A stretch of DNA of 26,002 nt. It comes from JBEINZ01 sp040377825 (GTDB lineage: Bacteria > Pseudomonadota > Alphaproteobacteria > Rhizobiales > Ancalomicrobiaceae). The stretch is taken from assembly GCA_040377825.1 (NCBI GenBank), contig JBEINZ010000016.1:1-26002 (forward strand), in the 5' to 3' direction. This document shows, piece after piece, positions 14,858-22,774 of the stretch (position 1 is the stretch's first letter; every line of letters begins with the position of its first letter). The notes under the pieces are model-generated. The model did no database searches and had not been told where the DNA came from. It worked only from the letters and a program-made list of their open reading frames with translations. A program made the position numbers and the translations under genes.

Positions 14858-16104
14858 GGGGGTGACGGCGATGGTAAGCCGAGCCTTGCCAGGATTGCCG
14901 CGCGATCGAGCGTGAAATCGCTTTCGATCCAAAGCTTTTCGGCCTCGCGCATGAATTCGCCGATGGCCGGGCCTTTCTCGATGCCGAGGGCGGCGAGGTC
15001 GCGCCCGGCGACGGGCGGGCGGCCCGGTTGCCAGCGCAAAGGCAGGGCGATGAGGTGGGCGAGCTGGTCGTCAGCCGCTATGCGGCCGCGAGCTGCGGCG
15101 ATGGCGAGCCCGTCGCGGTAGCCGATTTCACCGTGAAGATAGAGCAACATCCGAGCGTCGGTCTCGTCGAAAACCCCAGTCACCGACGCAGCGGCCACGA
15201 GCGCGCGCTCCATTCGGTCTCGGGCGGTGTTGGAGAGCCGGAGCCGATGGGCAAGCCGCGCGGTGTCAGAATGGTCCCAGAGCGCCAGCGCGGCGAGTAG
15301 CACCGGCCAGTCCTCGCGTCCGCCCGCCAGGATGACGACGCTTTCGGCGATCGCGTGGAGACGCTCGAAGGCGGCGAGATTGGCCGCCGCGCCGAGAACG
15401 CGCTGCAAAATCCCGCAATCGCTCATGACATGGACTGTGTTGGACGCGCCGTGGGCAATCATGAGCTTGGTCATTTCCTGCCCGACCCGTTCGGCGGAGA
15501 GCCGATCGAGGCCATCGCGGGCACGTATGACGGCGTTAAGCCCCTCCGGATCCGGATCGCCTTGGCCATGGGCCGCGTGAAAGCGGAAGAAGCGCAATAT
15601 GCGCAGATAATCCTCGCGAAGCCGATCAAGCGGGTTGCCGATGAAGCGGACATGGCGAGCGAGGCAATCGTCCACGCCGCCGACCTCATCGTGAATCGTG
15701 CCATCGGCCGAGGCATAAAGGGCATTCATCGTGAAGTCGCGGCGCAGGGCATCCGCCCGCCAGTCACGCCCGAAAACGACGACCGCGCGCCGTCCGTCCG
15801 TTTCCACATCCTCGCGCAGCGTGGTCACCTCGAAGGGCCGACCCTCGACGATAACGGTTACCGTGCCGTGTTCGATGCCGGTCGGGACGACCTTCATGTT
15901 CTTGGCTTGGCATCGCCGCGTGACGATCTCCGGCGGCGCGGTTGTTGCCAGATCCACGTCGTTGACCGGCAAGCCGAGCAGCGTGTTGCGGATCGCGCCA
16001 CCGACAGCGCGGATCTCGTCGCCATCTTGCGCAACCGCGGCGAAAACGCGCCGCAGGCGCGGGTCGACCAGCCACGGCGCGTCGGCGAGGGCACGCGGGT
16101 TCAT
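14848..16104 (-). CDS. cca: CCA tRNA nucleotidyltransferase / poly(A) polymerase family
   Basis: The 418-residue product is a class II nucleotidyltransferase that would add or repair the 3'-CCA of tRNAs. VGGAIRNTLLG and NDVDLATTAPPE give the DxD metal site, RRDFTMNALY is motif C/D, and REDYLRILRFFRFHA is the neck motif. The rest is the usual helical RNA-binding part. Pure poly(A) polymerase activity cannot be excluded from sequence, but alphaproteobacterial members of this length act as CCA enzymes. Its ATG overlaps the DUF6111 stop by 4 bp. Its 3' end overlaps the efflux permease gene by 10 bp in convergent orientation. Confidence 0.93.
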   Translation of the reverse strand: MNPRALADAPWLVDPRLRRVFAAVAQDGDEIRAVGGAIRNTLLGLPVNDVDLATTAPPEIVTRRCQAKNMKVVPTGIEHGTVTVIVEGRPFEVTTLREDVETDGRRAVVVFGRDWRADALRRDFTMNALYASADGTIHDEVGGVDDCLARHVRFIGNPLDRLREDYLRILRFFRFHAAHGQGDPDPEGLNAVIRARDGLDRLSAERVGQEMTKLMIAHGASNTVHVMSDCGILQRVLGAAANLAAFERLHAIAESVVILAGGREDWPVLLAALALWDHSDTARLAHRLRLSNTARDRMERALVAAASVTGVFDETDARMLLYLHGEIGYRDGLAIAAARGRIAADDQLAHLIALPLRWQPGRPPVAGRDLAALGIEKGPAIGEFMREAEKLWIESDFTLDRAAILARLGLPSPSPPHS

Positions 16105-16367
16105 TTTTCGAAATGACCCGGGATCAGCTGTCCGTTCTCGACCTTAGCGGGCACGTAGCGGCCCGCTGTCGGCCCTTGGTGTGCCAGAACCAGCGCGCCG
16201 AGGCCGAGAGCAACCAATACGAGCCCGCCAACCGCGAGCCAGGCAATCGGGGCGCTCTTCCAGTTTTCACCATCGATCACAACGCGGCGTTGGGCCGCGA
16301 GCCAAATCCCGTAAGCCGCGAACGGAAGGAGAAACAACATAATTTCAAGGGCGACCACGCGAATCAT
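16101..16367 (-). CDS. Small membrane protein, DUF6111 family
   Basis: The 88-residue product has two membrane helices (about 5-25 and 43-62) flanking a short polar segment (QRRVVIDGENWKS). It resembles the DUF6111 proteins that sit between Nudix and cca genes in many Hyphomicrobiales. The start overlaps the Nudix stop by 4 bp and its stop overlaps the cca ATG by 4 bp, so it is clearly a translated gene. Function is unknown. Confidence 0.85.
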   Translation of the reverse strand: MIRVVALEIMLFLLPFAAYGIWLAAQRRVVIDGENWKSAPIAWLAVGGLVLVALGLGALVLAHQGPTAGRYVPAKVENGQLIPGHFEK

Positions 16368-17050
16368 GCTCCATAAACCCGTTCGTAGACGCGCCGGATG
16401 ATCCCGGCGGTAACTCCCCAGATATAGTGCTGGTCGAAGGGCATTTCATAAAAGTATCGCGGCCCGAAGACGGTCTCGCGCGAGCCAAGCCTATGATTGG
16501 CCGGGTCCATCAGGAAGCCAAGGGGAACCTCGAAGACGTCGGCGACTTCAATAGGGTTCGGGGTCAAGGCGTAACCTGGGCGGACCATGCCGACAACGGG
16601 GATGATGCGATAGCCAGAGCCGGTATGGTACGGCGTGAAATAGCCGAGAGATTGGACATGGTTCGCGTCGAGGCCGATTTCCTCGGCGGCCTCGCGCAGC
16701 GCGGTCGCGGTTGGCGTTTCGTCCGCGTCATCGATCTTGCCGCCTGGAAACGCGACCTGTCCGGCATGCGATGACAAATCGGCGGTCCGCAACGTTAGGA
16801 TAACCTGTGCATCATCCGGATCGTCGACAATGCCAAAGAGCACGGCGGCGTCGGTCAGGCGCGTTGGCGCTTGGTCACCAAGTCGATCGGGGTTGAGCTC
16901 ATGGTCGCCATGGTGAGGACGTAACGTGAGTTCGGCAATGTCGAGGGACAGATGCCGACTTGCGAGGCGAGCGAAATCTCCGCCGGAAATACGCAGGCGT
17001 CGGTCGGTATGAACGGCCGTGAGGTTGGCGACAGGCGGGATCTGGCTCAC
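16364..17050 (-). CDS. Nudix hydrolase, coenzyme-A pyrophosphatase type
   Basis: The 228-residue product carries a full Nudix box, starting GGKIDDADETPT and continuing ALREAAEEIGL. Just before it is ILTLRTADLSSHAGQVAFP, the extra motif of the CoA-pyrophosphatase subgroup (NUDT7/NUDT8, YeaB). It probably cleaves CoA or its derivatives to 4'-phosphopantetheine and ADP. I choose GTG at 17050, 11 bp after the DUF1285 stop; a TTG at 17104 would overlap that gene by 43 bp. No strong ribosome site is visible, so coupling to the upstream gene is likely. Confidence 0.88.
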   Translation of the reverse strand: MSQIPPVANLTAVHTDRRLRISGGDFARLASRHLSLDIAELTLRPHHGDHELNPDRLGDQAPTRLTDAAVLFGIVDDPDDAQVILTLRTADLSSHAGQVAFPGGKIDDADETPTATALREAAEEIGLDANHVQSLGYFTPYHTGSGYRIIPVVGMVRPGYALTPNPIEVADVFEVPLGFLMDPANHRLGSRETVFGPRYFYEMPFDQHYIWGVTAGIIRRVYERVYGA

Positions 17051-17061
17051 ATGCGGTCCAT

Positions 17062-17790
17062 TCAGTCGGGTGTGACGATCGCGAAGAAGCGGCCGTTCGA
17101 CCAAATTCCAAGGGTTGATTCGCTTTCAACGACGGCCTCTTCGGCGAGATCGATCAATTGGTGGGTTACCGCTCGATTGATCAAGGCTTCCAATCGACCG
17201 CGCACATGAAGATACGGCTTCAATCCCCCAGTCGCGGGCTCGATTTCGAACCGGAGGGGATGCTCCGGCCCAGCCTCGACGACATCGCCGACATTCGTGC
17301 GGAAGGTCAGCCGCTGGGCGGTGCCGGTGCCGTCGGCATGCAATTCCACCCCAAGGAACGGCGCGTCCTCGATCCTGATGCCGCATTTCTCGACAGGCGT
17401 GACCAGGAAGGTTCGCCCGTCCGCATCGCGCCGAAGAATCGACGCGAACAGGCGCACGAGCGCCGGCCGGCCGATCGGTGTACCGAGGTAATACCATGTG
17501 CCATCCGCCTCGATGCGCATGTCGATATCGCCGCAGAACGGCGGGTCCCAGGCGTCAACGGGCGGTGCCCCGCGCGGGTCGCCCGCGCGTCGCATCAAGG
17601 CCTCGAGCCCCGCGGGAATCACATTGCCGTTACCACCGAGGTTGATTGCCGAGACCTCTTTGCCGCTGCCCGCGTCGACCAAACTGCCGCCTCCAGGTGA
17701 ATTCCAATGTGTTTCAAATGGTCCGCCCGCCTTGAATTGTCCATTCTTGCCATCTCGAATGGATAAAGGCGCACCCACGACCTCACGCAC
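17062..17790 (-). CDS. DUF1285 domain protein
   Basis: The 242-residue frame contains a clear DUF1285 core from about residue 60: WDPPFCGDIDMRI, TWYYLGTPIGRPALV, FLVTPVEKCGIRIEDAPFL and GGLKPYLHVRGRLEALI. The function of the family is unknown; it is a soluble, two-domain protein. The start is uncertain. GTG at 17790 is the first possible start after an in-frame stop and gives about 56 residues ahead of the core that I do not recognise. GTG at 17622 would give the shorter N-terminus usual in the family. It heads a four-gene unit with Nudix, DUF6111 and cca, divergent from moxR. Confidence 0.8.
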   Translation of the reverse strand: MREVVGAPLSIRDGKNGQFKAGGPFETHWNSPGGGSLVDAGSGKEVSAINLGGNGNVIPAGLEALMRRAGDPRGAPPVDAWDPPFCGDIDMRIEADGTWYYLGTPIGRPALVRLFASILRRDADGRTFLVTPVEKCGIRIEDAPFLGVELHADGTGTAQRLTFRTNVGDVVEAGPEHPLRFEIEPATGGLKPYLHVRGRLEALINRAVTHQLIDLAEEAVVESESTLGIWSNGRFFAIVTPD

Positions 17791-17946
17791 CGGAATCGCC
17801 GCGACGTTTTGTGGTCATCTCGGGGAAAGATTCTTGGATGCGTGGCCGTCTGGTTCCTGTCATGCTCCTGACAATCGAAGATCTCCGGGCAAGTGAACAT
17901 GTCCGGTTAATTGGTCGTACTTCCGCACGAACGTAGGATGACCCGA

Positions 17947-18945
17947 ATGAACGAGATGGCCAAGGTCGACGGCAAGGCGATCATCGCGGAGGCCGAAGCC
18001 GCCGTGGAAACACTCGCGAGCGTGAAGCAGGCGATCGGCGAGGTTATCTTCGGTCAAGAAAGCGTGGTGGAACGTGCGCTTGTTACGATTCTAGCGGGCG
18101 GACATGGGCTTCTCGTCGGCGTGCCCGGGCTTGCCAAGACGAAACTCGTTGAAACCCTCGGCACCGTGCTCGGGCTCGACGCGCGCCGCGTCCAGTTCAC
18201 GCCTGATCTCATGCCCTCGGACATTCTCGGATCCGAAGTCCTCGATCAGGCTTCCGACGGGTCTCGCTCGTTCCGGTTCATTCGCGGCCCGATCTTCGCC
18301 CAGTTGCTGATGGCCGACGAGATCAACCGCGCGAGCCCACGCACCCAGTCGGCGCTTTTGCAGTCGATGCAGGAGTATCACGTCACCGTCGCTGGCCAGC
18401 GACACGATCTGCCACGCCCGTTTCACGTGTTGGCCACGCAGAACCCGCTTGAACAGGAAGGCACTTACCCGCTGCCCGAGGCCCAGCTCGATCGCTTCCT
18501 CATGCAGATCGACGTGCATTATCCCGATCTCGCATCCGAGCGGCGGATCCTCCTTGAGACGACGGGAACATCGCAAGGCGCGGCGGCGGCCGTAATTTCC
18601 GGCGCCAAGTTGGCTGAACTACAGCGCCTCGTCCGCCGCATGCCGGTCAGCGAGAAAGTGGTGGAGGCGATCCTCGCCCTTGTGCGCTCTTGCCGCCCAT
18701 CGGAGACGACGGACGAGGTGACGAAATCGATCGCTTGGGGTCCCGGTCCGCGCGCAAGTCAGGCGCTTATGCTGACGGTTCGCGCCCGCGCGCTCCTCGA
18801 CGGCCGTTTGGCGCCGTCGCTCGATGACGTTAAGGATCTCGCCGAACCCGTACTGCAGCATCGCATGGCGCTCACCTTTGCCGCGCGCGCCGACGGCGTG
18901 ACGCTAGGACATGTGATTGCCAAAGTGCGCGGGCGTGTTGTCTGA
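17947..18945 (+). CDS. MoxR-family AAA+ ATPase
   Basis: The 332-residue product is a MoxR ATPase, thought to act as a chaperone for VWA-domain partners. Walker A is GVPGLAKTK at 58-66, Walker B is LLMADEINRASP at about 120-131, and LATQNPLEQEGTYPLPEAQ and LDRFLMQ are sensor/arginine-finger regions. ATG at 17947 was chosen for AGGA eight bases upstream; ATG at 17938 is an alternative with poorer spacing. The DUF58 gene follows after 28 bp. The 156-bp gap to the divergent DUF1285 gene must hold both promoters, but I found no clear boxes in it. Confidence 0.94.
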   Translation: MNEMAKVDGKAIIAEAEAAVETLASVKQAIGEVIFGQESVVERALVTILAGGHGLLVGVPGLAKTKLVETLGTVLGLDARRVQFTPDLMPSDILGSEVLDQASDGSRSFRFIRGPIFAQLLMADEINRASPRTQSALLQSMQEYHVTVAGQRHDLPRPFHVLATQNPLEQEGTYPLPEAQLDRFLMQIDVHYPDLASERRILLETTGTSQGAAAAVISGAKLAELQRLVRRMPVSEKVVEAILALVRSCRPSETTDEVTKSIAWGPGPRASQALMLTVRARALLDGRLAPSLDDVKDLAEPVLQHRMALTFAARADGVTLGHVIAKVRGRVV

Positions 18946-18973
18946 CCGGCGGCGGCGAGCGGAGGACGAGCGA

Positions 18974-19903
18974 GTGGCGGAAGCAGTCGGGATTGGTCAT
19001 GTCAAGACGGCGAAAAGCCTTTCGGCCGCCTTGCCCGACTTACTCGTGGAAGCGCGGCGCGTTGCGGCAACGGTCGCGGCGGGTTGGCATGGCCGCCGGC
19101 AGTCGGGACCGGGAGAGACGTTCTGGCAATTCCGTCCCTTCAGCGCGGGCGAGGCGACCGGCCGGATCGATTGGCGACGGTCCGCGCGCGACGATCATCT
19201 TTATGTTCGTGAGCGTGAATGGGAGAGCGCCCATACGGTCTGGCTGTGGCCGGATCTATCATCTTCCATGGATTTTGGTTCGCGTCTTGCCCCCGTCACC
19301 AAGCGCGACCGCGCGCTGGTGATCTTGCTGGCGGTGGCCGATCTGCTCGCCCGAGGCGGCGAGCGCGTCGGCGTGCCCGGGCTTCTCCGCCCGACGCCGA
19401 ACCGCGCCGCGGCCGAACGCGCGGCGGACGCGCTGAGGCTTTTGACCGTCGGCCAGCCCTTTCCGGACATTCATCCGATCCGCCGCTTTTCCGACGTGGT
19501 CATCCTTGGGGATTTTCTTGATCCGATCGAGACGACCACCGCCGTCCTGACGCGGGTCGCCGGCTCCGGCGCGCGCGGGCACTTGGTGCAGGTGATGGAC
19601 CCTAGCGAGGAAACGTTTCCGTTTCTCGGCCGCACCGAGTTTCGTGATCCTGAGACAGGCGAACGTATTACCGCCGGACGCGCTGAAGGCTGGGCCGTCG
19701 CCTATCGCGACAAGCTCGCGGCGCATCGGCTCGCGCTTCGCCGTCTTGCCGATCAGCTCGGCTGGACCTTCCTCGTGCATCATACCGATCGCTCGGCCGC
19801 CGAGCCGCTCCTCGCGTTGCATGCTCGACTCTCGTCCGCCTCGCGTGGCGGGATGAACGTGACGCCGGCGGGATCGATCGCGACCTTGGAGGTCCTACCA
19901 TGA
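18974..19903 (+). CDS. DUF58 domain protein (VWA-like MoxR partner)
   Basis: The 309-residue product has the DUF58 signature FRPFSAGEATGRIDWRRSAR at about 53-72, followed by DHLYVREREWE. The segment WPDLSSSMD at 92-100 is a full DxSxS metal-site motif, so the VWA-like fold may bind a metal. GTG at 18974 is preferred, as GGAGG lies eight bases upstream; earlier in-frame starts overlap moxR. DUF58 proteins are encoded directly after moxR in very many bacteria and are presumed clients or partners of the ATPase. No membrane helix is apparent. The stop overlaps the next ATG by 4 bp. Confidence 0.92.
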   Translation: MAEAVGIGHVKTAKSLSAALPDLLVEARRVAATVAAGWHGRRQSGPGETFWQFRPFSAGEATGRIDWRRSARDDHLYVREREWESAHTVWLWPDLSSSMDFGSRLAPVTKRDRALVILLAVADLLARGGERVGVPGLLRPTPNRAAAERAADALRLLTVGQPFPDIHPIRRFSDVVILGDFLDPIETTTAVLTRVAGSGARGHLVQVMDPSEETFPFLGRTEFRDPETGERITAGRAEGWAVAYRDKLAAHRLALRRLADQLGWTFLVHHTDRSAAEPLLALHARLSSASRGGMNVTPAGSIATLEVLP

Positions 19904-22764
19904 TGGGCCTCCCGCTCGCTTTCACCGCGCCGCTGGTGCTCGGCGCACTCGTGCTGATCCCCGCCATTTGGTGGCTGTTGCGGTTGACCCCGCCGCGCCC
20001 GCGCGAGGTGACGTTTCCGCCGACGCGGCTGCTCTTCGACATCATCAAGCGGGAAGAGACGCCGCATCGCAGCCCATGGTGGCTCACGCTCTTGCGGCTG
20101 CTGCTCGCCGCATTGGTGATCCTGGCTCTGGCCGGGCCGGTATGGCGTCCGCTCGCCCAGGGCGATTCGGCAAAGGGTCCGCTGTGGCTTGTGGTCGACA
20201 ATGGATGGGGTTCGGCGGATCGCTGGCCGCAGATCCAAGCCCTTGGCAACGAGATTTTGATGAAGGCGGCCGAGGACGGCCGGCCGGTTGCCCTGATTGC
20301 GACCGCCGATGGTGTTGGACAGGCATTGGGGCCGGTTGCCGCTTCGGCAAGCCGGACGCGGCTCGCCGCGCTCGAACCGCGCCCCTGGACGCCAGACCGA
20401 GGCGCGCTTGCCGCGGCCCTCGTCAAAAGCGCCGAGATCGTCGTACCCGGCTCGGTCGTTTGGCTTTCAGACGGGCTCGACGACGGTTCCGGCGCGGATT
20501 TCGGCCGGTCTCTCGCCGCCGCGACCCGCAACGCGCCGGTGACGGTTTACAGCGGCGGCAAACAGCTGCCTTTCGCGCTGGTGAATTCTGAAAACACCCT
20601 AAAGTCCCTCCGGGCCACCGCGCGACGTGCGCAGGCCGATGGAACGCTCGGCGGCATGTTGCGGGCGATGGATCCGAAAGGGCGCATTGTGGCCGAGACG
20701 CCGTTTGCGTTCGAGGCCGGCAAGCGCGAGGCTGTGGCAACGTTTGAACTGCCGATCGAAATACGCAATGAGATTGCCCGCGTCGAAATCGAGGGTGCGG
20801 GACATGCGGCGGCTGTCCAACTTCTCGACGAGCGCTGGCGCCGCCGCGCGGTGGGCATCCTTTCCGGAGCCTCCGCCGACGCCGAACAGCCGCTTCTTTC
20901 ACCCGTGCATTTTCTCGAGAAAGCCCTGCAGCCGTTCGCCGACGTTCGCGAGCCGCGCGCGAGCAATCTTGGCGAAGCCGTCAAAGATCTCATTCGTCAG
21001 AACGTATCCGTGATCGTTACCGCCGATGTCGGAACCATCGTCGGCGATGTGGAACGCAGCTTGGACGAATGGGTGTCGAACGGCGGTGTGCTTGTCCGTT
21101 TCGCGGGGCCGCGGCTCGCGGCGGTACGCGGCGGCGATAAGCTTGTCCCGGTCGATCTGCGCCAGGGCGGCCGGACGCTGGGCGGGGCGCTGTCATGGTC
21201 GCAGCCACAGGCCCTCGGCAGCTTCTCGGGATCGGGTCCATTCGCCGGTCTCGATGTCCCGAAAGATGTTTCCGTGACCCGGCAGGTGCTGGCCGAACCG
21301 CATCCGGATCTGGTGGCGAAGACCTGGGCGAGCCTCGCCGACGGGACGCCGCTGGTGACCGCCGCGCGATCGGGCAACGGCTGGCTGGTGCTCTTTCACG
21401 TGACGGCCGATACGAGCTGGTCAAACCTGCCATTATCAGGCGGGTTCATCGAAATGCTTCGGCGAATTGTCGCCTTTTCCGCCGCCGCGCCGGCTGTCGC
21501 AAAGGCGGAAGCCGCGGGCGCGGGCACGCCGGCTCGAGCCGGCGAGGACGCTGATCGCTCGGGCGACGTGCCGGTCGCATTGCCGCCGCTGCGCCTTCTC
21601 GACGGCTATGGGCGTTCGGTGTCTCCGGGCCCCGAGGCGAAACCGATCGCCGCGGGGGATCGAGACAGCCGCGTGGGGCGGGAACATCCCCCGGGGATCT
21701 ACGGAACGGAGGACGCATTCGTGGCTCTCAACCTGATGCGTCCGGGTGACGACGTGAAGCCGTTGGATCTCTCCGCGCTCACGAATTCCCGGGTGGAGAG
21801 CTACGCGGTTGAAGGGCCGCGCGATCTAAAACCGATTGTGCTTTCAGCCGCGATGATCCTGCTTATACTCGACGTGCTCGCGGTTTTATTGCTGGCGGGC
21901 CGGCTCCAATTTCGGCGCGCTGCTGCCGGCCTTGTCATCTTCGCGCTCGCCGCGGGCTTCGCGGCGCTGCATCCGCGGACCGCCCTGGCGGATGCAGCAT
22001 CCGAACGGTTCGATCGGGAAGCGGCACTCGGAACGCGCCTTGCCTATGTCATCACTGGCAATGCCGAGATCGACGAAGTCTCCCAGCGTGGCCTTGAAGG
22101 ACTGTCGAGGGTTCTGGCCGATCGTACCGCGCTAGAACCGGCACGGCCCGTCGGCGTTGACATCACGCGCGACGAACTCGCCTTCTTCCCGCTAATCTAC
22201 TGGCCGATCGATCCGGCCGCGCGGGTGCCGGACGGCAAGACCATGACGAGGGTCGACGCTTTCATGAAGAATGGCGGCACGATCTTGTTCGACATGCGCG
22301 ATACCCTGACCAATCCGAGCTTTCGCGGCGGTGGTCGCACATCGCCGGCCAATGAAGCGCTCCGGCGCATCCTTTCGGGTCTCGACATCCCCGAACTGGA
22401 GCCCGTGCCGAGCGATCATGTGCTCACGAAGGCATTTTATCTTCTTCAGGATTTCCCCGGCCGCTTTGAAGGTGGTCCTCTGTGGGTACAGGCTTCGGCG
22501 CCGCCCGATCCAGCAACCGCGGCCGAGCGGCCCGTGCGCGCGGGCGACGGGGTCTCGCCCATATTGATTACCGGCAACGATTTGGCCGGCTCCTGGGCCC
22601 TCAATGCGAGCGGCGACTTCTTGTTGCCGACGGTGCCCCCCGATCAGCGCCAGCGGGAAATGGCATACCGGGTCGGGGTCAACATCGTGATGTACACGCT
22701 GACCGGCAATTACAAAGCCGATCAAGTGCACGTGCCCGCGCTTCTCGAACGGCTCGGTCAATGA
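19900..22764 (+). CDS. BatA-type N-terminal / DUF4159 membrane protein
   Basis: The 954-residue product starts with a BatA-type N-terminus: two membrane helices at about 5-27 and 60-80, separated by PPTRLLFDIIKREETPHRS. A VWA-like region follows in which the metal-site motif is degraded to VVDNGWG (Asp100). Two more hydrophobic spans lie at about 646-690, then a DUF4159 domain from about 700 to 950 (LAYVITGNAEIDE, FFPLIYWPID, GGTILFDMRD, FYLLQDFPGRF). The ATG has GGAGG seven bases upstream and overlaps the DUF58 stop. The protein probably works in the inner membrane with the large DUF4159 part in the periplasm. The operon type has been linked to envelope integrity and stress; the exact role is unknown. 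Confidence 0.9.
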   Translation: MMGLPLAFTAPLVLGALVLIPAIWWLLRLTPPRPREVTFPPTRLLFDIIKREETPHRSPWWLTLLRLLLAALVILALAGPVWRPLAQGDSAKGPLWLVVDNGWGSADRWPQIQALGNEILMKAAEDGRPVALIATADGVGQALGPVAASASRTRLAALEPRPWTPDRGALAAALVKSAEIVVPGSVVWLSDGLDDGSGADFGRSLAAATRNAPVTVYSGGKQLPFALVNSENTLKSLRATARRAQADGTLGGMLRAMDPKGRIVAETPFAFEAGKREAVATFELPIEIRNEIARVEIEGAGHAAAVQLLDERWRRRAVGILSGASADAEQPLLSPVHFLEKALQPFADVREPRASNLGEAVKDLIRQNVSVIVTADVGTIVGDVERSLDEWVSNGGVLVRFAGPRLAAVRGGDKLVPVDLRQGGRTLGGALSWSQPQALGSFSGSGPFAGLDVPKDVSVTRQVLAEPHPDLVAKTWASLADGTPLVTAARSGNGWLVLFHVTADTSWSNLPLSGGFIEMLRRIVAFSAAAPAVAKAEAAGAGTPARAGEDADRSGDVPVALPPLRLLDGYGRSVSPGPEAKPIAAGDRDSRVGREHPPGIYGTEDAFVALNLMRPGDDVKPLDLSALTNSRVESYAVEGPRDLKPIVLSAAMILLILDVLAVLLLAGRLQFRRAAAGLVIFALAAGFAALHPRTALADAASERFDREAALGTRLAYVITGNAEIDEVSQRGLEGLSRVLADRTALEPARPVGVDITRDELAFFPLIYWPIDPAARVPDGKTMTRVDAFMKNGGTILFDMRDTLTNPSFRGGGRTSPANEALRRILSGLDIPELEPVPSDHVLTKAFYLLQDFPGRFEGGPLWVQASAPPDPATAAERPVRAGDGVSPILITGNDLAGSWALNASGDFLLPTVPPDQRQREMAYRVGVNIVMYTLTGNYKADQVHVPALLERLGQ

Positions 22765-22774
22765 GGGGCGGCGC

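Noticed and set aside
17859..17873. Palindrome TGTCA-N6-TGACA between DUF1285 and moxR
   Set aside because: The arms are only 5 bp and it matches no regulator I know; chance is likely.
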